64,000 nt of DNA from Mixta gaviniae (GCF_002953195.1 NZ_CP026377.1:682001-746000); one strand, 5' to 3'; shown: positions 26,369 to 35,784, counted from the first letter of the stretch. Notes: generated by a model not told the origin, from the letters alone. Made by a program: numbers and translations.

Positions 26369-29300
26369 TTAACTTTTCACTACCCGACCATCCTGCTGGG
26401 CGGCGCTCAGCGGAGCGGCCAGCTGTTCGGTGCTGCGCTTTGCCAGCTCGCCTTCCAGTGTCCAGGCAAGCGGGCTTTGTTGATCGCGGCCATAGCTGAA
26501 GCTGATTTTCCCCAGATTACGGCTTTTGGCGACGGATACGCTGCTGCCGCCGCCCAGCAGAAACATCGGCGTAGTCACGCCGTCGCTTTTGCTTTTGCTT
26601 TCGGTAAAAGCGATCGACTTGATGCGCATATCACTGCGCGTTTGCAGCCGCTTCTCCAGTTCGTCGCGGCTGATGCGTCCGGCAAGCCAGTCGGCGTTCA
26701 GCCGCTCCTTCATCTGATCCTTCGGCTCCAGCGTCACCACCGCCTGGGTATCGCTGGAAAGCTGCATCTGCTGAAGCAGCCCGCTCAGGTGTGTATCGTT
26801 TTCCATCATGGCGCGGATGCGGTTGGCATTGCTCAGCGCATGGTTAGATTCCGTTTCATGGCTGAAGAGATCGCCCATCCAGTGCAGCAGACCGTTGCCG
26901 TTGATTTTGGCCAGGTTGTTATAGGTGGATTGGTACTCGGCGCCGCCCGGCAGCGGTACGCGCTGGGTCAGCGCTTCGCGCTGCTGGCGCAGCTTGACCA
27001 GTTCGCGGATAGCGCCATACTGCGCGTTATTGGTGACCTTGCCCTGCGCCTCGTGCTGGCCGAAAAAGGTCAAGAGCGCATCCAGCTTCTCATCAGGGGT
27101 TTTCGCCGCTTTACCGCTGTTCGCGTCGGGATCCTTCAGCGACTCCATCAGCTGCGCGGTGGCGCGATCGGTAAAGGCTTTCGACAGGCTCTCGGTCAGC
27201 TTATCGATATGGGTGCCCGCCAGCCGCTGCGGCTGTGCCAGCTCCAGGCTCAGCGCCTGTTTAGTGCGGTTATCGAAACTGAAGCGTACGCCCGCGCCAG
27301 TGACGGCAGAGATCGGCTGGCGCGCCTGATCGGTGCGGTTGGTCACGCCGGTAGGCGACATAAAGCGCGCGTCGGCGCTGCCCTGATTGAAAAAGCGTGC
27401 GCGGTTATCGCTGCGGGTATGTTTGTTGCTGCTGGCGTTGCCGTTGTTATTGCGCTCGCGCGAGGCCGCCGCGATATTGGCGCCGACCGAAACGCCGCCG
27501 CCGACACGCGTCATGGTCACGTTATCCTTCTCATTTTTATTGGTCATCGGCACGCCGATGCTGGCCTGCGCCGCGCCATTGGTATCCAGGCTGGCGGTCC
27601 AGGTGCTGCCGTTTTTCACCTTATGGTCGTTGCCGCGATCCAGCAGCTCCAGCGGATCGATCTGGTCGCTGGCCAGGCGGCTGAGAAAGCTGTTCAGCTC
27701 GTTTTCGCCCAGGCTGAAGGTGACGCTGTTCTGCGCCTGGCGCTGCAGATTGGCTGACGCCGCTACTCCGAGCCTGACTACCGGCGAGGCGGTATGATCG
27801 CCATTTTTACCGAAGCTGACGTCGTTGGGATCGACATGGCCGGTCAGCATGTTGTAGCCCAGCGCGGTAAAGGGGGCGATACCGCCGGAGCCGTTGCGGC
27901 CTACGGTAACCGTCAGACCCTCTTCGCCGCGCGTAAAGCCGAGGCTGTAGCCGCGATCGGCGTTGACGCGTCCGCCCACGACGTTAAGCGTCTGGCTGCC
28001 CGGTAGCGCCACGGAGGAGGCGAAGGCGCCGTAGCCGCTGTTAAAGGTCAGGCTTTCGCCATTGCTCAGGGATTTCAGCTCTTTCGCCACGTTATCAATC
28101 AGCTGCGCCTGGTTCGGCGCGTTAAACACCGTGCGCGAGGTGAGATTAAGGCCGTGGTGCGGTTTACTGAAGGCGTTGGTCATCTTGCGGATGGCGTCAT
28201 AGTTCGCCTCGACCTGCTGGGTATTGGCGAAGCCCTGGTCGGTCAGCTTTTTCACCGTGTTGCCGCCCCAGGTTTCGTCGCGCAGCTTGCGGATATTTTT
28301 TTGCAGTTCGGCGCGCGCCGTGTCCGGGCTATCGCCGAACTGCAGGCTGCGCTCGTAGATATCGAGCGCGCCGTGCAGGCGCTGTTGCGTCATTGCATCG
28401 AGAAACAGCCGCGACTTCACCAGCCCCAGTTCGTCGCCGCTGTCGCGCACCGGCTTGTCGACGTTGGGCTTGAGGTGATCAATGGTCAGGCGGCTGGCGC
28501 GCATGCCGGTCACCACGTTTTGTGCCGCCGTGGTGTGGGCGGAAGGGTGGTGATTAATCATCTGATGCAGCGTGCCGACCATTTTAGTATCGCGCTGGCG
28601 CGCGCCGCTGAGGTGGCCGCCGTGGGTGTTCTTCAGTTTGCTCGCGTCGGTATTCAGCTGGTTTTTCTCGTTTAGTACCCCATAGTGCTGGCCCACTGCC
28701 CGACTTTGCAGCATCAGGCTGTGTCCCAGCTCCTCGGCGAAGGCGTTGATCTCCTCATGCAGTACCGGATCGCGGGTATGAATATTAAGATTTTGCAGAC
28801 GCTGCTCCAGCGCCGGCTTGCGTTGCGTACGATGGGTATGCTGCGCGGTGATATCGTGGGCAATCTGGTTTTGCGCCTGATAGAGCGGTGCCAGCCCCTC
28901 ATGCCCTTTAAAGCGCTGTTTTATCTCATGGTTAAGGTTCTTCAGCGGGCGCGGGCAGAGACCGCCGGAAGTGCGCAGCACAAACGCCTCCATGCGTTTT
29001 TTAAACGGGCTGTTCACTTTCGTCGTGTCGTTGCCGGTACTGCCGAAAAGATCAATCTCACGCTTCCAGCTGACATTGGTGCCGGGGATGCGCCCCGTTT
29101 TGCTCGCGTCGCCCAGCCGTCCAAAGGTTTCGGCGGAGCTATTGTTTTGCTGCACGCTCAGCGCCTGCTGGCGATCGACCGGCTGCCAGGTGCCTGCTTC
29201 CAGGCGCGCAGCGTTGCCGTTGCTGTCTGCCGCCATCAGCCGGCCTTTTTCATCGCTGTGCAGGCTGGCCAGCGTGCCGAGGCCCGGCGGCGTGCTTACC

Positions 29301-31765
29301 GGCTGCCAGCCGTTGCCACCGTTGCCCTGCCACGCCTTGCTGTCCAGCATAAACAGCTGGCCGCCGCCGGTCAGGCCAAACAGCTTGTTGTGTTCGTTGA
29401 CCACCATATCCTTCAGCTGCGCCTGTTTCGCCGCCTCGCCGGTCAGGCCCTGGGCGGTCGGCAGCCCGACGGAGGTCAGCGTCTGCGTCGGCAGACGATC
29501 GCGGCGCAGGCCGGGTGAAATCTGGTGCAGTTTGATGTCGCCGCTCTCATTCAGCGACAGCAGACGCCCGTTGCCCAGCGGGGCAACGGTCTGCGTTTTG
29601 CTCTCTTTGCCCAGCCCGTGCAGCGCCAGATCCGCTTTGACGCTGTTTTTCACCTGAGTCAGCTGGAACAGGTTGTTGTGGTAAAGCGTCTTGTTACCCG
29701 CCTGATTGATCTTCAGCGGCTTCGCTTCGCCATCCTCAACCTTCATCGGCATGCCGTCGCTGCCGCGCACCAGGCGATCGGCCTTTTCTGAAGTCGGTTC
29801 CCAGCGCTGCGATGTCGCATCGTAAAAATGTACGTTGCCGTCCATCAGCGCCAGCTTGCCAAGGCGTCCGCAGTCCACCACCGCATGCGGCAGCGGCTCG
29901 CTGCGCCGCAGGCCTTTCTGATAATCCATCACCATGCTTTCGCTGAGATTCCAGCCCGGCGTCACGCCGTTGGCGTCAAGCTGGCAGCTGTGTTCATTGT
30001 CCATGCGGTCTTTGACCGTCGCATGCAGGCGGCCCTGGCCGTCGCTGTTTAGCGCGGTGATCTGCGCCCCTTCGCCGAACGCTGCCAGCACGGCCTGGTT
30101 GCGCGCGTCTTCGCTGAAGTTGATCTCTTTCGCCCCGGCGGCGGGCGGGGCGGCGCTGAACAGCTTGCCGTTGGGATCGACCGCCAAAACGTGTCCACCG
30201 TGCAGCGCGATAGCGCCGAGATGAAAATCGCTCTGCTGGCCGTTTACGCTCTGCTTCATTGCCAGCTTCGGGCTTTGCCAGTCGTGGGTAGTAATGCTGT
30301 TCATCAGCCGCAGGTGCTGGACGTGCGTCTCTTTATCTTTTAATACCACCGCCATATCGCCCTGCGATCCGGCGCTGAAAGCGGCGATCTTATCGTCGAA
30401 CATCAGGCTTTTTTGCTGGCTGCTGAGGTTGTGCAGGCGCTTATCGCCCTGAATGGCGTAGAGCTGATTGTCGCCCTGGCGGCTGAGCTTATCGAAGGTT
30501 TTGTCGTCGACGCCGTGCGTCGGCTCCCAGCGCTGGCTGCGCTCATCGAAGCGGTGCAGACGCTTTTCATGCAGGCGCAGATGCTCGGTCTGGGCACCGT
30601 CGGCGCGCTGGTGGCTGAAGATGCCGGTCAGCAGGCTTTGCACCGCCTGGTCGGGCAGCGGGCGCTGCTCCTGCGCGCCGTTATGAAGCAGCGTGATGCG
30701 CTGTCCCGCGCTGTCGAGCTGCGGCTGTTGCTGCGGCGCGACGGGTTTGCTGTGGGCGATAGCGGTAAAGGCAAGCGGCGAATCCTGCACGTTCAGCAGG
30801 CGGCCGCTGTGATCGAGCAGCACGTGCTGCTGCTGACCGTTATTCGCGTGCCAGCGGTAGCGCTGGTCGGGCTTCGCCAGCGTCTGCTCCAGCAGCGGCG
30901 CCAGCGCAGGCGAGGCATTAAGGTTCAGGCGTTCGCCGTTTAGCGACAGGCTGTTGAGCTGTCCGCCCAGCGGCGTTGCCGCACCTGCCGCTGCGCCCGC
31001 TGGCGGCTGAGCTTCGGGCGAGGGGCGCTCCATCCGCTGACGCTGGGCCTGCTTCGCCGCCAGCGAGGTTTTTTCATCCGCGCTGAGGGCGGTGGCGTGG
31101 CGTTCGGAGACCAGATCGACCAGCTGCAGCATATTGCTGCTCCAGTCAGCCAGCGAGGCGGCGGTCTCCGCAACGGCGGCGGCCCTGCCGGGACGCGGCT
31201 CGGCGGGCGCGGAGAGCGACTGGCGGCGCGCCGGGCCGGCGGTCGGTCGGGGCGTTTCCGCGTCTGCGCCGCTGAGAGAATGTCGCCGCTCCGGCGGCGG
31301 CTTTACCGGCCAGGCATCCACGGGCGTTGCGTTGGCCTCGCCGGTGGAGTGGCGGCGCTGCAGCGTTGGGGCACTGTTCGCCTGCTGAGCGTCACGCCGG
31401 GCTTCCGCGCCGCTTGTTGAATGGCGGCGCGCGGGTGGCCCATTAACCGGCCAGGCATCCACGGGTGTCGCATTGGCCTCGCCGGTGGAGTGACGGCGCT
31501 GCAATGTTGAGCCGCCTTCCGCCTGCTGACCGTTGCGTCGCAGCGGCGGATCGGAGCGCTGGCGGCGCAGGGAGGCGGCGGTGCCCGGCTGCTGCCTTAC
31601 GGAGGCGGGGGCACGCGCCGCGCCCTGAAGCAAATTGCTGCTGCCACGCTGCGTGGCGCGCGCCGTGCCCTGGGCGACGGCGGATGAGGCGCTGCTACGG
31701 GCGCTGACGGCGCTAACGCCGCGCGCGGCGGCAGCGGCGCCGGCAATAACAGGGGGCAAAGCCAT
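26369..31765 (-). CDS. dspE: DspE/WtsE (AvrE family) type III effector
   Basis: This 1,798-residue effector is close to the usual DspE/WtsE length. The N-terminal 170 residues are disordered, basic and repetitive, with five RRxS motifs (RRHST, RRHSL, RRQSL) inside a 47-residue duplicated unit. A middle region (about 240-860) has repeated beta-strand motifs typical of the AvrE beta-propeller. A helical region follows, then Gly/Ser/Asn-rich beta-strand repeats (about 1150-1500), corresponding to the beta-barrel part. AvrE-family proteins are reported to form water- and solute-permeable channels in plant membranes and to cause apoplast wetting. It is preceded by an hrp box and followed by dspF. 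No frameshift is seen, so it should be functional. Confidence 0.95.
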   Translation of the reverse strand: MALPPVIAGAAAAARGVSAVSARSSASSAVAQGTARATQRGSSNLLQGAARAPASVRQQPGTAASLRRQRSDPPLRRNGQQAEGGSTLQRRHSTGEANATPVDAWPVNGPPARRHSTSGAEARRDAQQANSAPTLQRRHSTGEANATPVDAWPVKPPPERRHSLSGADAETPRPTAGPARRQSLSAPAEPRPGRAAAVAETAASLADWSSNMLQLVDLVSERHATALSADEKTSLAAKQAQRQRMERPSPEAQPPAGAAAGAATPLGGQLNSLSLNGERLNLNASPALAPLLEQTLAKPDQRYRWHANNGQQQHVLLDHSGRLLNVQDSPLAFTAIAHSKPVAPQQQPQLDSAGQRITLLHNGAQEQRPLPDQAVQSLLTGIFSHQRADGAQTEHLRLHEKRLHRFDERSQRWEPTHGVDDKTFDKLSRQGDNQLYAIQGDKRLHNLSSQQKSLMFDDKIAAFSAGSQGDMAVVLKDKETHVQHLRLMNSITTHDWQSPKLAMKQSVNGQQSDFHLGAIALHGGHVLAVDPNGKLFSAAPPAAGAKEINFSEDARNQAVLAAFGEGAQITALNSDGQGRLHATVKDRMDNEHSCQLDANGVTPGWNLSESMVMDYQKGLRRSEPLPHAVVDCGRLGKLALMDGNVHFYDATSQRWEPTSEKADRLVRGSDGMPMKVEDGEAKPLKINQAGNKTLYHNNLFQLTQVKNSVKADLALHGLGKESKTQTVAPLGNGRLLSLNESGDIKLHQISPGLRRDRLPTQTLTSVGLPTAQGLTGEAAKQAQLKDMVVNEHNKLFGLTGGGQLFMLDSKAWQGNGGNGWQPVSTPPGLGTLASLHSDEKGRLMAADSNGNAARLEAGTWQPVDRQQALSVQQNNSSAETFGRLGDASKTGRIPGTNVSWKREIDLFGSTGNDTTKVNSPFKKRMEAFVLRTSGGLCPRPLKNLNHEIKQRFKGHEGLAPLYQAQNQIAHDITAQHTHRTQRKPALEQRLQNLNIHTRDPVLHEEINAFAEELGHSLMLQSRAVGQHYGVLNEKNQLNTDASKLKNTHGGHLSGARQRDTKMVGTLHQMINHHPSAHTTAAQNVVTGMRASRLTIDHLKPNVDKPVRDSGDELGLVKSRLFLDAMTQQRLHGALDIYERSLQFGDSPDTARAELQKNIRKLRDETWGGNTVKKLTDQGFANTQQVEANYDAIRKMTNAFSKPHHGLNLTSRTVFNAPNQAQLIDNVAKELKSLSNGESLTFNSGYGAFASSVALPGSQTLNVVGGRVNADRGYSLGFTRGEEGLTVTVGRNGSGGIAPFTALGYNMLTGHVDPNDVSFGKNGDHTASPVVRLGVAASANLQRQAQNSVTFSLGENELNSFLSRLASDQIDPLELLDRGNDHKVKNGSTWTASLDTNGAAQASIGVPMTNKNEKDNVTMTRVGGGVSVGANIAAASRERNNNGNASSNKHTRSDNRARFFNQGSADARFMSPTGVTNRTDQARQPISAVTGAGVRFSFDNRTKQALSLELAQPQRLAGTHIDKLTESLSKAFTDRATAQLMESLKDPDANSGKAAKTPDEKLDALLTFFGQHEAQGKVTNNAQYGAIRELVKLRQQREALTQRVPLPGGAEYQSTYNNLAKINGNGLLHWMGDLFSHETESNHALSNANRIRAMMENDTHLSGLLQQMQLSSDTQAVVTLEPKDQMKERLNADWLAGRISRDELEKRLQTRSDMRIKSIAFTESKSKSDGVTTPMFLLGGGSSVSVAKSRNLGKISFSYGRDQQSPLAWTLEGELAKRSTEQLAAPLSAAQQDGRVVKS
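31304..31521. repeat. 141-bp duplicated unit inside the dspE 5' end
   Basis: Two near-identical segments about 75 bp long lie 141 bp apart (compare 31304-31380 with 31445-31521). The protein repeat period is 47 residues and carries LQRRHSTGEANATPVDAWPV. The reading frame is kept, so the repeat expands the disordered secretion/chaperone-binding part of DspE. Confidence 0.85.
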
Positions 31766-31820
31766 TTAACCTCCTCAGCGAATAAGCGACATGGCGACGC
31801 GGACGCATCCAACCGATCCC

Positions 31821-31848
31821 TGAGTGGCTTATACGGCGGAGCGGTTCC
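31821..31848 (-). promoter_or_regulatory. hrp box of dspE-dspF
   Basis: On the minus strand GGAACC, 15 nt, CCACTCA. It lies about 55 nt upstream of the dspE start and downstream of the hrpT stop, so dspEF has its own HrpL promoter. Confidence 0.94.
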
Positions 31849-31917
31849 GGAAAAGCCGCAAAAGAGGCGAAAAAATGTCGCGCCGCCGGGCGGGATGCGG
31901 CTGGACGGAAAGGGAGA

Positions 31918-31956
31918 GCGGGCGGGCGCCACCGGTGTCAGGCTTTGCCCGCCCGC
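31918..31956 (-). terminator. GC-rich hairpin after hrpT
   Basis: GCGGGCGGGC pairs with GCCCGCCCGC around a 19-nt loop, starting 6 nt after the hrpT stop in the direction of transcription. It has only a weak T tract. It may separate the hrpF-hrcC-hrpT transcript from dspE. Confidence 0.5.
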
Positions 31957-31961
31957 GTCTG

Positions 31962-32150
31962 TCAGGGATGCACCTGCACCTGGGTATAGTCGTACGGGCC
32001 GTTGCGCAGCTCCGGCTGCCACCAGATAGTCAACTGCTGCAGGTTGGACTGCGGGCGACAGCGCATATCCTGACAGCCCGGCGGCGCTTTCGGCGCGCAG
32101 GCGCTCAGCAGCAGCGTGGTCAGGGCGGTTAACGCGAGTTTACGTAACAT
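31962..32150 (-). CDS. hrpT: HrpT, small outer-membrane lipoprotein (secretin pilotin-like)
   Basis: The 62-residue protein starts MLRKLALTALTTLLLSACAP, a clear lipoprotein signal with lipobox LSAC (Cys18), followed by a Cys-containing segment (GCQDMRC). HrpT helps the secretin HrcC reach and form its ring in the outer membrane. It starts 8 nt after hrcC on the same strand. hrpV, which normally follows hrpT, is not present. Confidence 0.9.
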   Translation of the reverse strand: MLRKLALTALTTLLLSACAPKAPPGCQDMRCRPQSNLQQLTIWWQPELRNGPYDYTQVQVHP

Positions 32151-32158
32151 AGCGATCC

Positions 32159-34225
32159 TTAGCGTAACAGGCGGCCGGCGCTGATGCCGCTGCCGGAGGA
32201 AGAGAGCAGCGAAACGCGGCCCGGACGGGCGGCGGCGCCGGGTTCGAAAGCGACGTAAACCTCGGCGGATTCGCCGGGGCGCAGCTGGGCGCGCGGCCAG
32301 ACGGCGACCGCCAGCGTGCGGTCGCTGCGGCAGCTCGCTTCGTCGAAGCGCTGGGTCACGTTGCTGTTGTTGGTCACCACGCCGACGGCGATCTGCACCG
32401 AGCTGTTGTGGTACCACTGATGGCGGCGATAGTCGTTAAACAGGCCGCCCGGCAGCCGACAGAGCGCGCTCAGCGTCTCGCCGCTGCCGCCGGTGGAAAA
32501 GCCGGTCGGCACACGGTTCTCCGCGAGGTCACGCAGCGCCGTCTCTACCAGGCTCTTCATATCGGTATATTTATGGCGGCGGTTGACGTCGCCCATTGCG
32601 TCGTTCAGCTGCGAGCGATTTTCATCAGCGATATAACGCGAAGGATCGACCTGATCGCCCACCAGATGCGGGGTGATAATAAACAGCCGCTCGCGCTGCG
32701 AGGTTTCATGGCGGGTAGAGGTAAACAGCTTGCCGATCAACGGGATGCTGCCGAGGATCGGCACGCGCCGCTCGCGATCGCCGCTCTGTTTGGTATGGAA
32801 GCCGCCCATCACCAGCGATCGCCGCTCCTGCACCAGCGCCTGCGTACTGATCACACCATTGCTGGTGCCTTCCGCTTCGCCGTCATCGTTTTTCTCCAGC
32901 TTGCCATCTTCAACATCGACAATCAGCTGCACCGACGACTGGCTGCTGCCGATGGCGCGCGGCGTCACGCGCAGACTGGTGCCGGCAGTAACCGCCTGAA
33001 TATCGGCAACCCGCTCGCCAATGGCGCGAATAAAAGCGGTATCGCTGAAATCGATCACCGCCGGCTGGTTCTCCAGCGTCATGATCGACGGATTGGCGAT
33101 GATCGAGGCGGTACCCTCGCCCTCCAGCGCCTGAATATCGGCGAAAAAGCGGCGGAAATCGGTCACGAACAGCGTACTGGGGCCGGAAAGCAGCGTCGAT
33201 CCGCCGCTCACGTTGCCGAACTGACCCGCCCAGCTACTGGACAGGCGCGCCAGCTCGTTGCGATCGATATCGACGATCAGCGCATCGATCTCGATCAGTT
33301 TCTGCGGCACGTCGATCATGGCGATCAACGCCTGGTAGGCGCTGCGATATTTTGGATCGTCGCGCACCAGCAGGGCGTTGTTGCGCACATCGGCGGATAC
33401 CCGTCCCGCCATGGCGCTCAGCGCGCTGCCGGCGGAGGATCGATCCTGATGCGAGCCGCGGCCGATCAGCTGATTCAGCACGTTCTGCGACTCCATCTGC
33501 ATCTGCTCCATGCCGTCATCGCCGCCCTGTCCGCTGCTCATGCCTTTGGCGCTGTCGCTGCTACTCTGTCCCAGCAGCTCGTTGAGCATGGTGGCGACGC
33601 CCGGCACCAGCAGCGTCTGATCGCGGTAGCGAATATTTCGGTCGGCCACCGAGGCGTACTTCAGCGGAAACGCCATCATCTCTTTCGGCGATTTATCCTC
33701 TTTCGGCGTGTCAGATTTTTTCGCGAAGTCGGCGATCAGGTTGACATACTCCGGCGGGCCGGTGACCAGCACCACGCCCTCGTCGGGCAGTTCGCCCCAG
33801 CCGAAGCGCGGCTCCAGCAGGCCGACGCCTTTCAGCGCCTGTTTGATATCGGGCGCGGCGTCGGGCGAGATCTCCAGGCGGCGCGATGTCTGCGCTGAAA
33901 GCGGGCTGACGTAAAGCGTGTTGTTATAGACGAACCACTGAAAACGGTACTCCAGCGCCAGACGGTTCAGAAACGCCTCCGGGCTGGCGGCGCGCAGACG
34001 GCCGGTCACGTTGCTGTCGGGCAGCGTGCCGATATTGATGTCGACGCCGAAGCTGTTAGTGAAGTCTTCCAGAATAATGTTAAGCGGCGTGTTATCGGCG
34101 GAATAGGCGTAGGCGCCGTTCTTCCAGGCTTCCGGGGTGCTGGCGTACAGCGGGTGGCTGCAGGCCAACAGCAGCAGGGCAGCGGCCCAGCGCAGCGGTC
34201 TTGTTATTGCGGGCAGGGTGATCAC
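32159..34225 (-). CDS. hrcC: HrcC (SctC), outer-membrane secretin
   Basis: This 688-residue secretin starts at GTG 34225 behind AAAGGAGTAAGG. It has a signal peptide (about 1-29), periplasmic N domains (NIILEDFTNSFGVDINIG near 48-65; LRVTPR and VQLIVDVEDG further on) and the secretin domain with VPILGSIPLIGKLF and ERLFIITPHLV. It forms the outer-membrane channel. A C-terminal extension (about 600-688) is Arg/Gly-rich. It follows hrpF with a 101-bp gap where hrpG would normally lie. Confidence 0.95.
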   Translation of the reverse strand: MITLPAITRPLRWAAALLLLACSHPLYASTPEAWKNGAYAYSADNTPLNIILEDFTNSFGVDINIGTLPDSNVTGRLRAASPEAFLNRLALEYRFQWFVYNNTLYVSPLSAQTSRRLEISPDAAPDIKQALKGVGLLEPRFGWGELPDEGVVLVTGPPEYVNLIADFAKKSDTPKEDKSPKEMMAFPLKYASVADRNIRYRDQTLLVPGVATMLNELLGQSSSDSAKGMSSGQGGDDGMEQMQMESQNVLNQLIGRGSHQDRSSAGSALSAMAGRVSADVRNNALLVRDDPKYRSAYQALIAMIDVPQKLIEIDALIVDIDRNELARLSSSWAGQFGNVSGGSTLLSGPSTLFVTDFRRFFADIQALEGEGTASIIANPSIMTLENQPAVIDFSDTAFIRAIGERVADIQAVTAGTSLRVTPRAIGSSQSSVQLIVDVEDGKLEKNDDGEAEGTSNGVISTQALVQERRSLVMGGFHTKQSGDRERRVPILGSIPLIGKLFTSTRHETSQRERLFIITPHLVGDQVDPSRYIADENRSQLNDAMGDVNRRHKYTDMKSLVETALRDLAENRVPTGFSTGGSGETLSALCRLPGGLFNDYRRHQWYHNSSVQIAVGVVTNNSNVTQRFDEASCRSDRTLAVAVWPRAQLRPGESAEVYVAFEPGAAARPGRVSLLSSSGSGISAGRLLR

Positions 34226-34326
34226 ACCTTACTCCTTTCTTCTTAATGTCACGATCGGGCGGGAAAGCCTGTTAGCGGCAGCCGCAGCTGCCGTGCGTCA
34301 GGAAGCCGGCGGCGGGCGCCGGCGCG

Positions 34327-34554
34327 TCAGTTAATGGCATCGATAATCGCTTTGCGGATGCCGAACTTGAACTGGGTGTACTGCGAGCTGGCCCAGCTGG
34401 CGTTGGACATATCCAACAGCTGGTTCTGGAAGGCGTACATATCGCTGAGACTGAACGGCTGGCCCGACATCTCTTTGGCGAATTGATAGGTCTCGTTATG
34501 GGTCCGGCTGGACTGGCTGGATAACCGACGTTGCAGTAAATCTCCGGAAGGCAT
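34327..34554 (-). CDS. hrpF: HrpF, small hrpC-operon protein
   Basis: The 75-residue protein starts at ATG 34554, 7 nt after AAAGGAG; a frame extending to 34617 would overlap the hrp box and is rejected. The C-terminal part (FSLSDMYAFQNQLLDMSNA, then QYTQFKFGIRKAIIDAIN) is helical. Size and position after hrpE and before hrcC match HrpF, which in Pseudomonas syringae is the chaperone of the pilin HrpA. It is the first gene behind its own hrp box and so heads the hrpC-type operon (hrpF-hrcC-hrpT). Confidence 0.8.
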   Translation of the reverse strand: MPSGDLLQRRLSSQSSRTHNETYQFAKEMSGQPFSLSDMYAFQNQLLDMSNASWASSQYTQFKFGIRKAIIDAIN

Positions 34555-34585
34555 GGCGCATCTCCTTTGGGTTAAGGTTCCCCCT

Positions 34586-34613
34586 TGAGTGGCGCCGGCG
34601 CGCGTTGGGTTCC
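34586..34613 (-). promoter_or_regulatory. hrp box of the hrpF-hrcC-hrpT operon
   Basis: On the minus strand GGAACC, 15 nt, CCACTCA, located between the hrpE stop and the hrpF start. It shows that hrpF-hrcC-hrpT is a separate HrpL unit from hrpA-hrpE, as in the hrpC operon of P. syringae. Confidence 0.94.
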
Positions 34614-34628
34614 GCACGCGCTAAAAAA

Positions 34629-35234
34629 TTATTCCTTCGCGCCTAAAGCCTGACAGAGCGCGCGCCAGCCGATGGTCATTTCGCCCTGGTCGGTCACCAG
34701 CCGCAGGCTCTCCGGCGGCAGCCGTTCGTCGGGCGCCAGCCGCCAGCGCAGCGCCGGGTGTTCGCTGAGCCACGCCGTCACGACCGGCAACTGTTCCGGC
34801 GCGCAGTTAAGTGTCGCCTGGGTTTCCGGCGCGCAACGGTTCAGCAGCTGGGTCAGCAGCGCCTGCAGGCGCGCCGGCGCCGGCACCTCTGCCAGACAGT
34901 GCGCCAGCCCCTCGGCCAGCAGGCGGCTCGCCAGATCGACCAGCTGCCGTTGTTGCGCCTCGCGCTGCCGGTGCCAGTCATCGAACAGCGGCTGCGCCTG
35001 CTGCCAGAAGCGCGCCTGTTCATCTTCGCCGATCGACGCCGCGTCCGCTTCCGCCTGCTGGCGGATCTGTCGCGCCTCCTGCTGCGCCTGCTCAATCAGC
35101 GTCTGCGCTTCGCGCCGCGCGGCGTCCAGCAGCGATTGCGCCTGCGCCTGCTGCGCGAGGTCATCACGGCTGATTAGCGCCTGCTGCGCATCCGGCGGCG
35201 TAAAGCAGGCGATCTGCTTAAGCCGCCACATCAT
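34629..35234 (-). CDS. hrpE: HrpE (SctL), ATPase regulator and stator
   Basis: The start at ATGATG 35234 gives 201 residues; the frame upstream of it is an overlap with hrpD. Its N-terminal half is a Gln/Ala/Glu-rich coiled coil (about 25-95) with the GxxxG-like AEADAASIGEDEQ stretch. The C-terminal half resembles the FliH/SctL/V-ATPase-E domain. It binds HrcN and links it to HrcQ. It overlaps hrpD by 17 nt. Confidence 0.88.
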   Translation of the reverse strand: MMWRLKQIACFTPPDAQQALISRDDLAQQAQAQSLLDAARREAQTLIEQAQQEARQIRQQAEADAASIGEDEQARFWQQAQPLFDDWHRQREAQQRQLVDLASRLLAEGLAHCLAEVPAPARLQALLTQLLNRCAPETQATLNCAPEQLPVVTAWLSEHPALRWRLAPDERLPPESLRLVTDQGEMTIGWRALCQALGAKE

Positions 35235-35784
35235 TTGTCTCCTGTTCCTCCGGCGCGGGGCGGCAGCGCCACAACGCTGCTTCCCATGCTGCCTGCAGGC
35301 GGCGGACAGGCAGCGCCGGCGGCGAGGCGGGGCAGGCGAGGGCAGCATCGCGCGTAAAGGCCATGCGCAGCCGGCTCCAGCAGTCGGGCGCCAGCGCCTG
35401 CAGCAGCGTTAGCGTCGCTGCCGGCGTGGGGGAGAACGCCTCCGGCAGCCAGCTTTCCGGGCGCAGCCCTTTCGCCAGCCGTCGGCACCAAATTTTATCC
35501 TCGCCGGGCAGCGCGGTTTCCGCCCCGCAGACGGCGGCGATCAGCGAAAGCAGGCGCGCTTTTTCGGCCTCATCCAGCGCGGCGATCGCCAGCAGCAGCG
35601 GCTGCGGCTGCGGCAGCGGCGCAGGATCGATGCCCCACTGCCGCCCGATGGCGTCGGCGTGCAGCCGGGTTAGCCGCTGCTGCTGTGACGGCGGCAGGAT
35701 GAACCAGGCATCGTCGCGCCAGCTTTCATGCGCCGCGCGCCAGTAGCCGCTGTGCCACCACGTCAGCCACGCCTGCGTGTTCAT
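35218..35784 (-). CDS. hrpD: HrpD (SctK), sorting-platform accessory protein
   Basis: The 188-residue protein is soluble, Ala/Leu/Trp-rich, and lies between hrcJ and hrpE as HrpD always does. It corresponds to SctK/YscK, which joins the HrcQ pods to the inner ring. Sequence conservation in this family is low, so the call relies on synteny and size. It overlaps hrcJ by 4 nt and hrpE by 17 nt. Confidence 0.85.
   Translation of the reverse strand: MNTQAWLTWWHSGYWRAAHESWRDDAWFILPPSQQQRLTRLHADAIGRQWGIDPAPLPQPQPLLLAIAALDEAEKARLLSLIAAVCGAETALPGEDKIWCRRLAKGLRPESWLPEAFSPTPAATLTLLQALAPDCWSRLRMAFTRDAALACPASPPALPVRRLQAAWEAALWRCRPAPEEQETNDVAA

Noticed and set aside
26477..27757. 426-codon frame antisense to the dspE 3' region
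   Set aside because: dspE is intact with family features; the antisense product has no recognisable motif.
31597..32022. 141-codon frame downstream of hrpT, tested as hrpV
   Set aside because: The product is Pro/Arg/Ala-rich, runs over the dspE hrp box and the dspE start, and does not resemble HrpV.
32408..33898. 496-codon frame antisense to hrcC
   Set aside because: A shadow of the secretin gene; no family and poor codon pattern.
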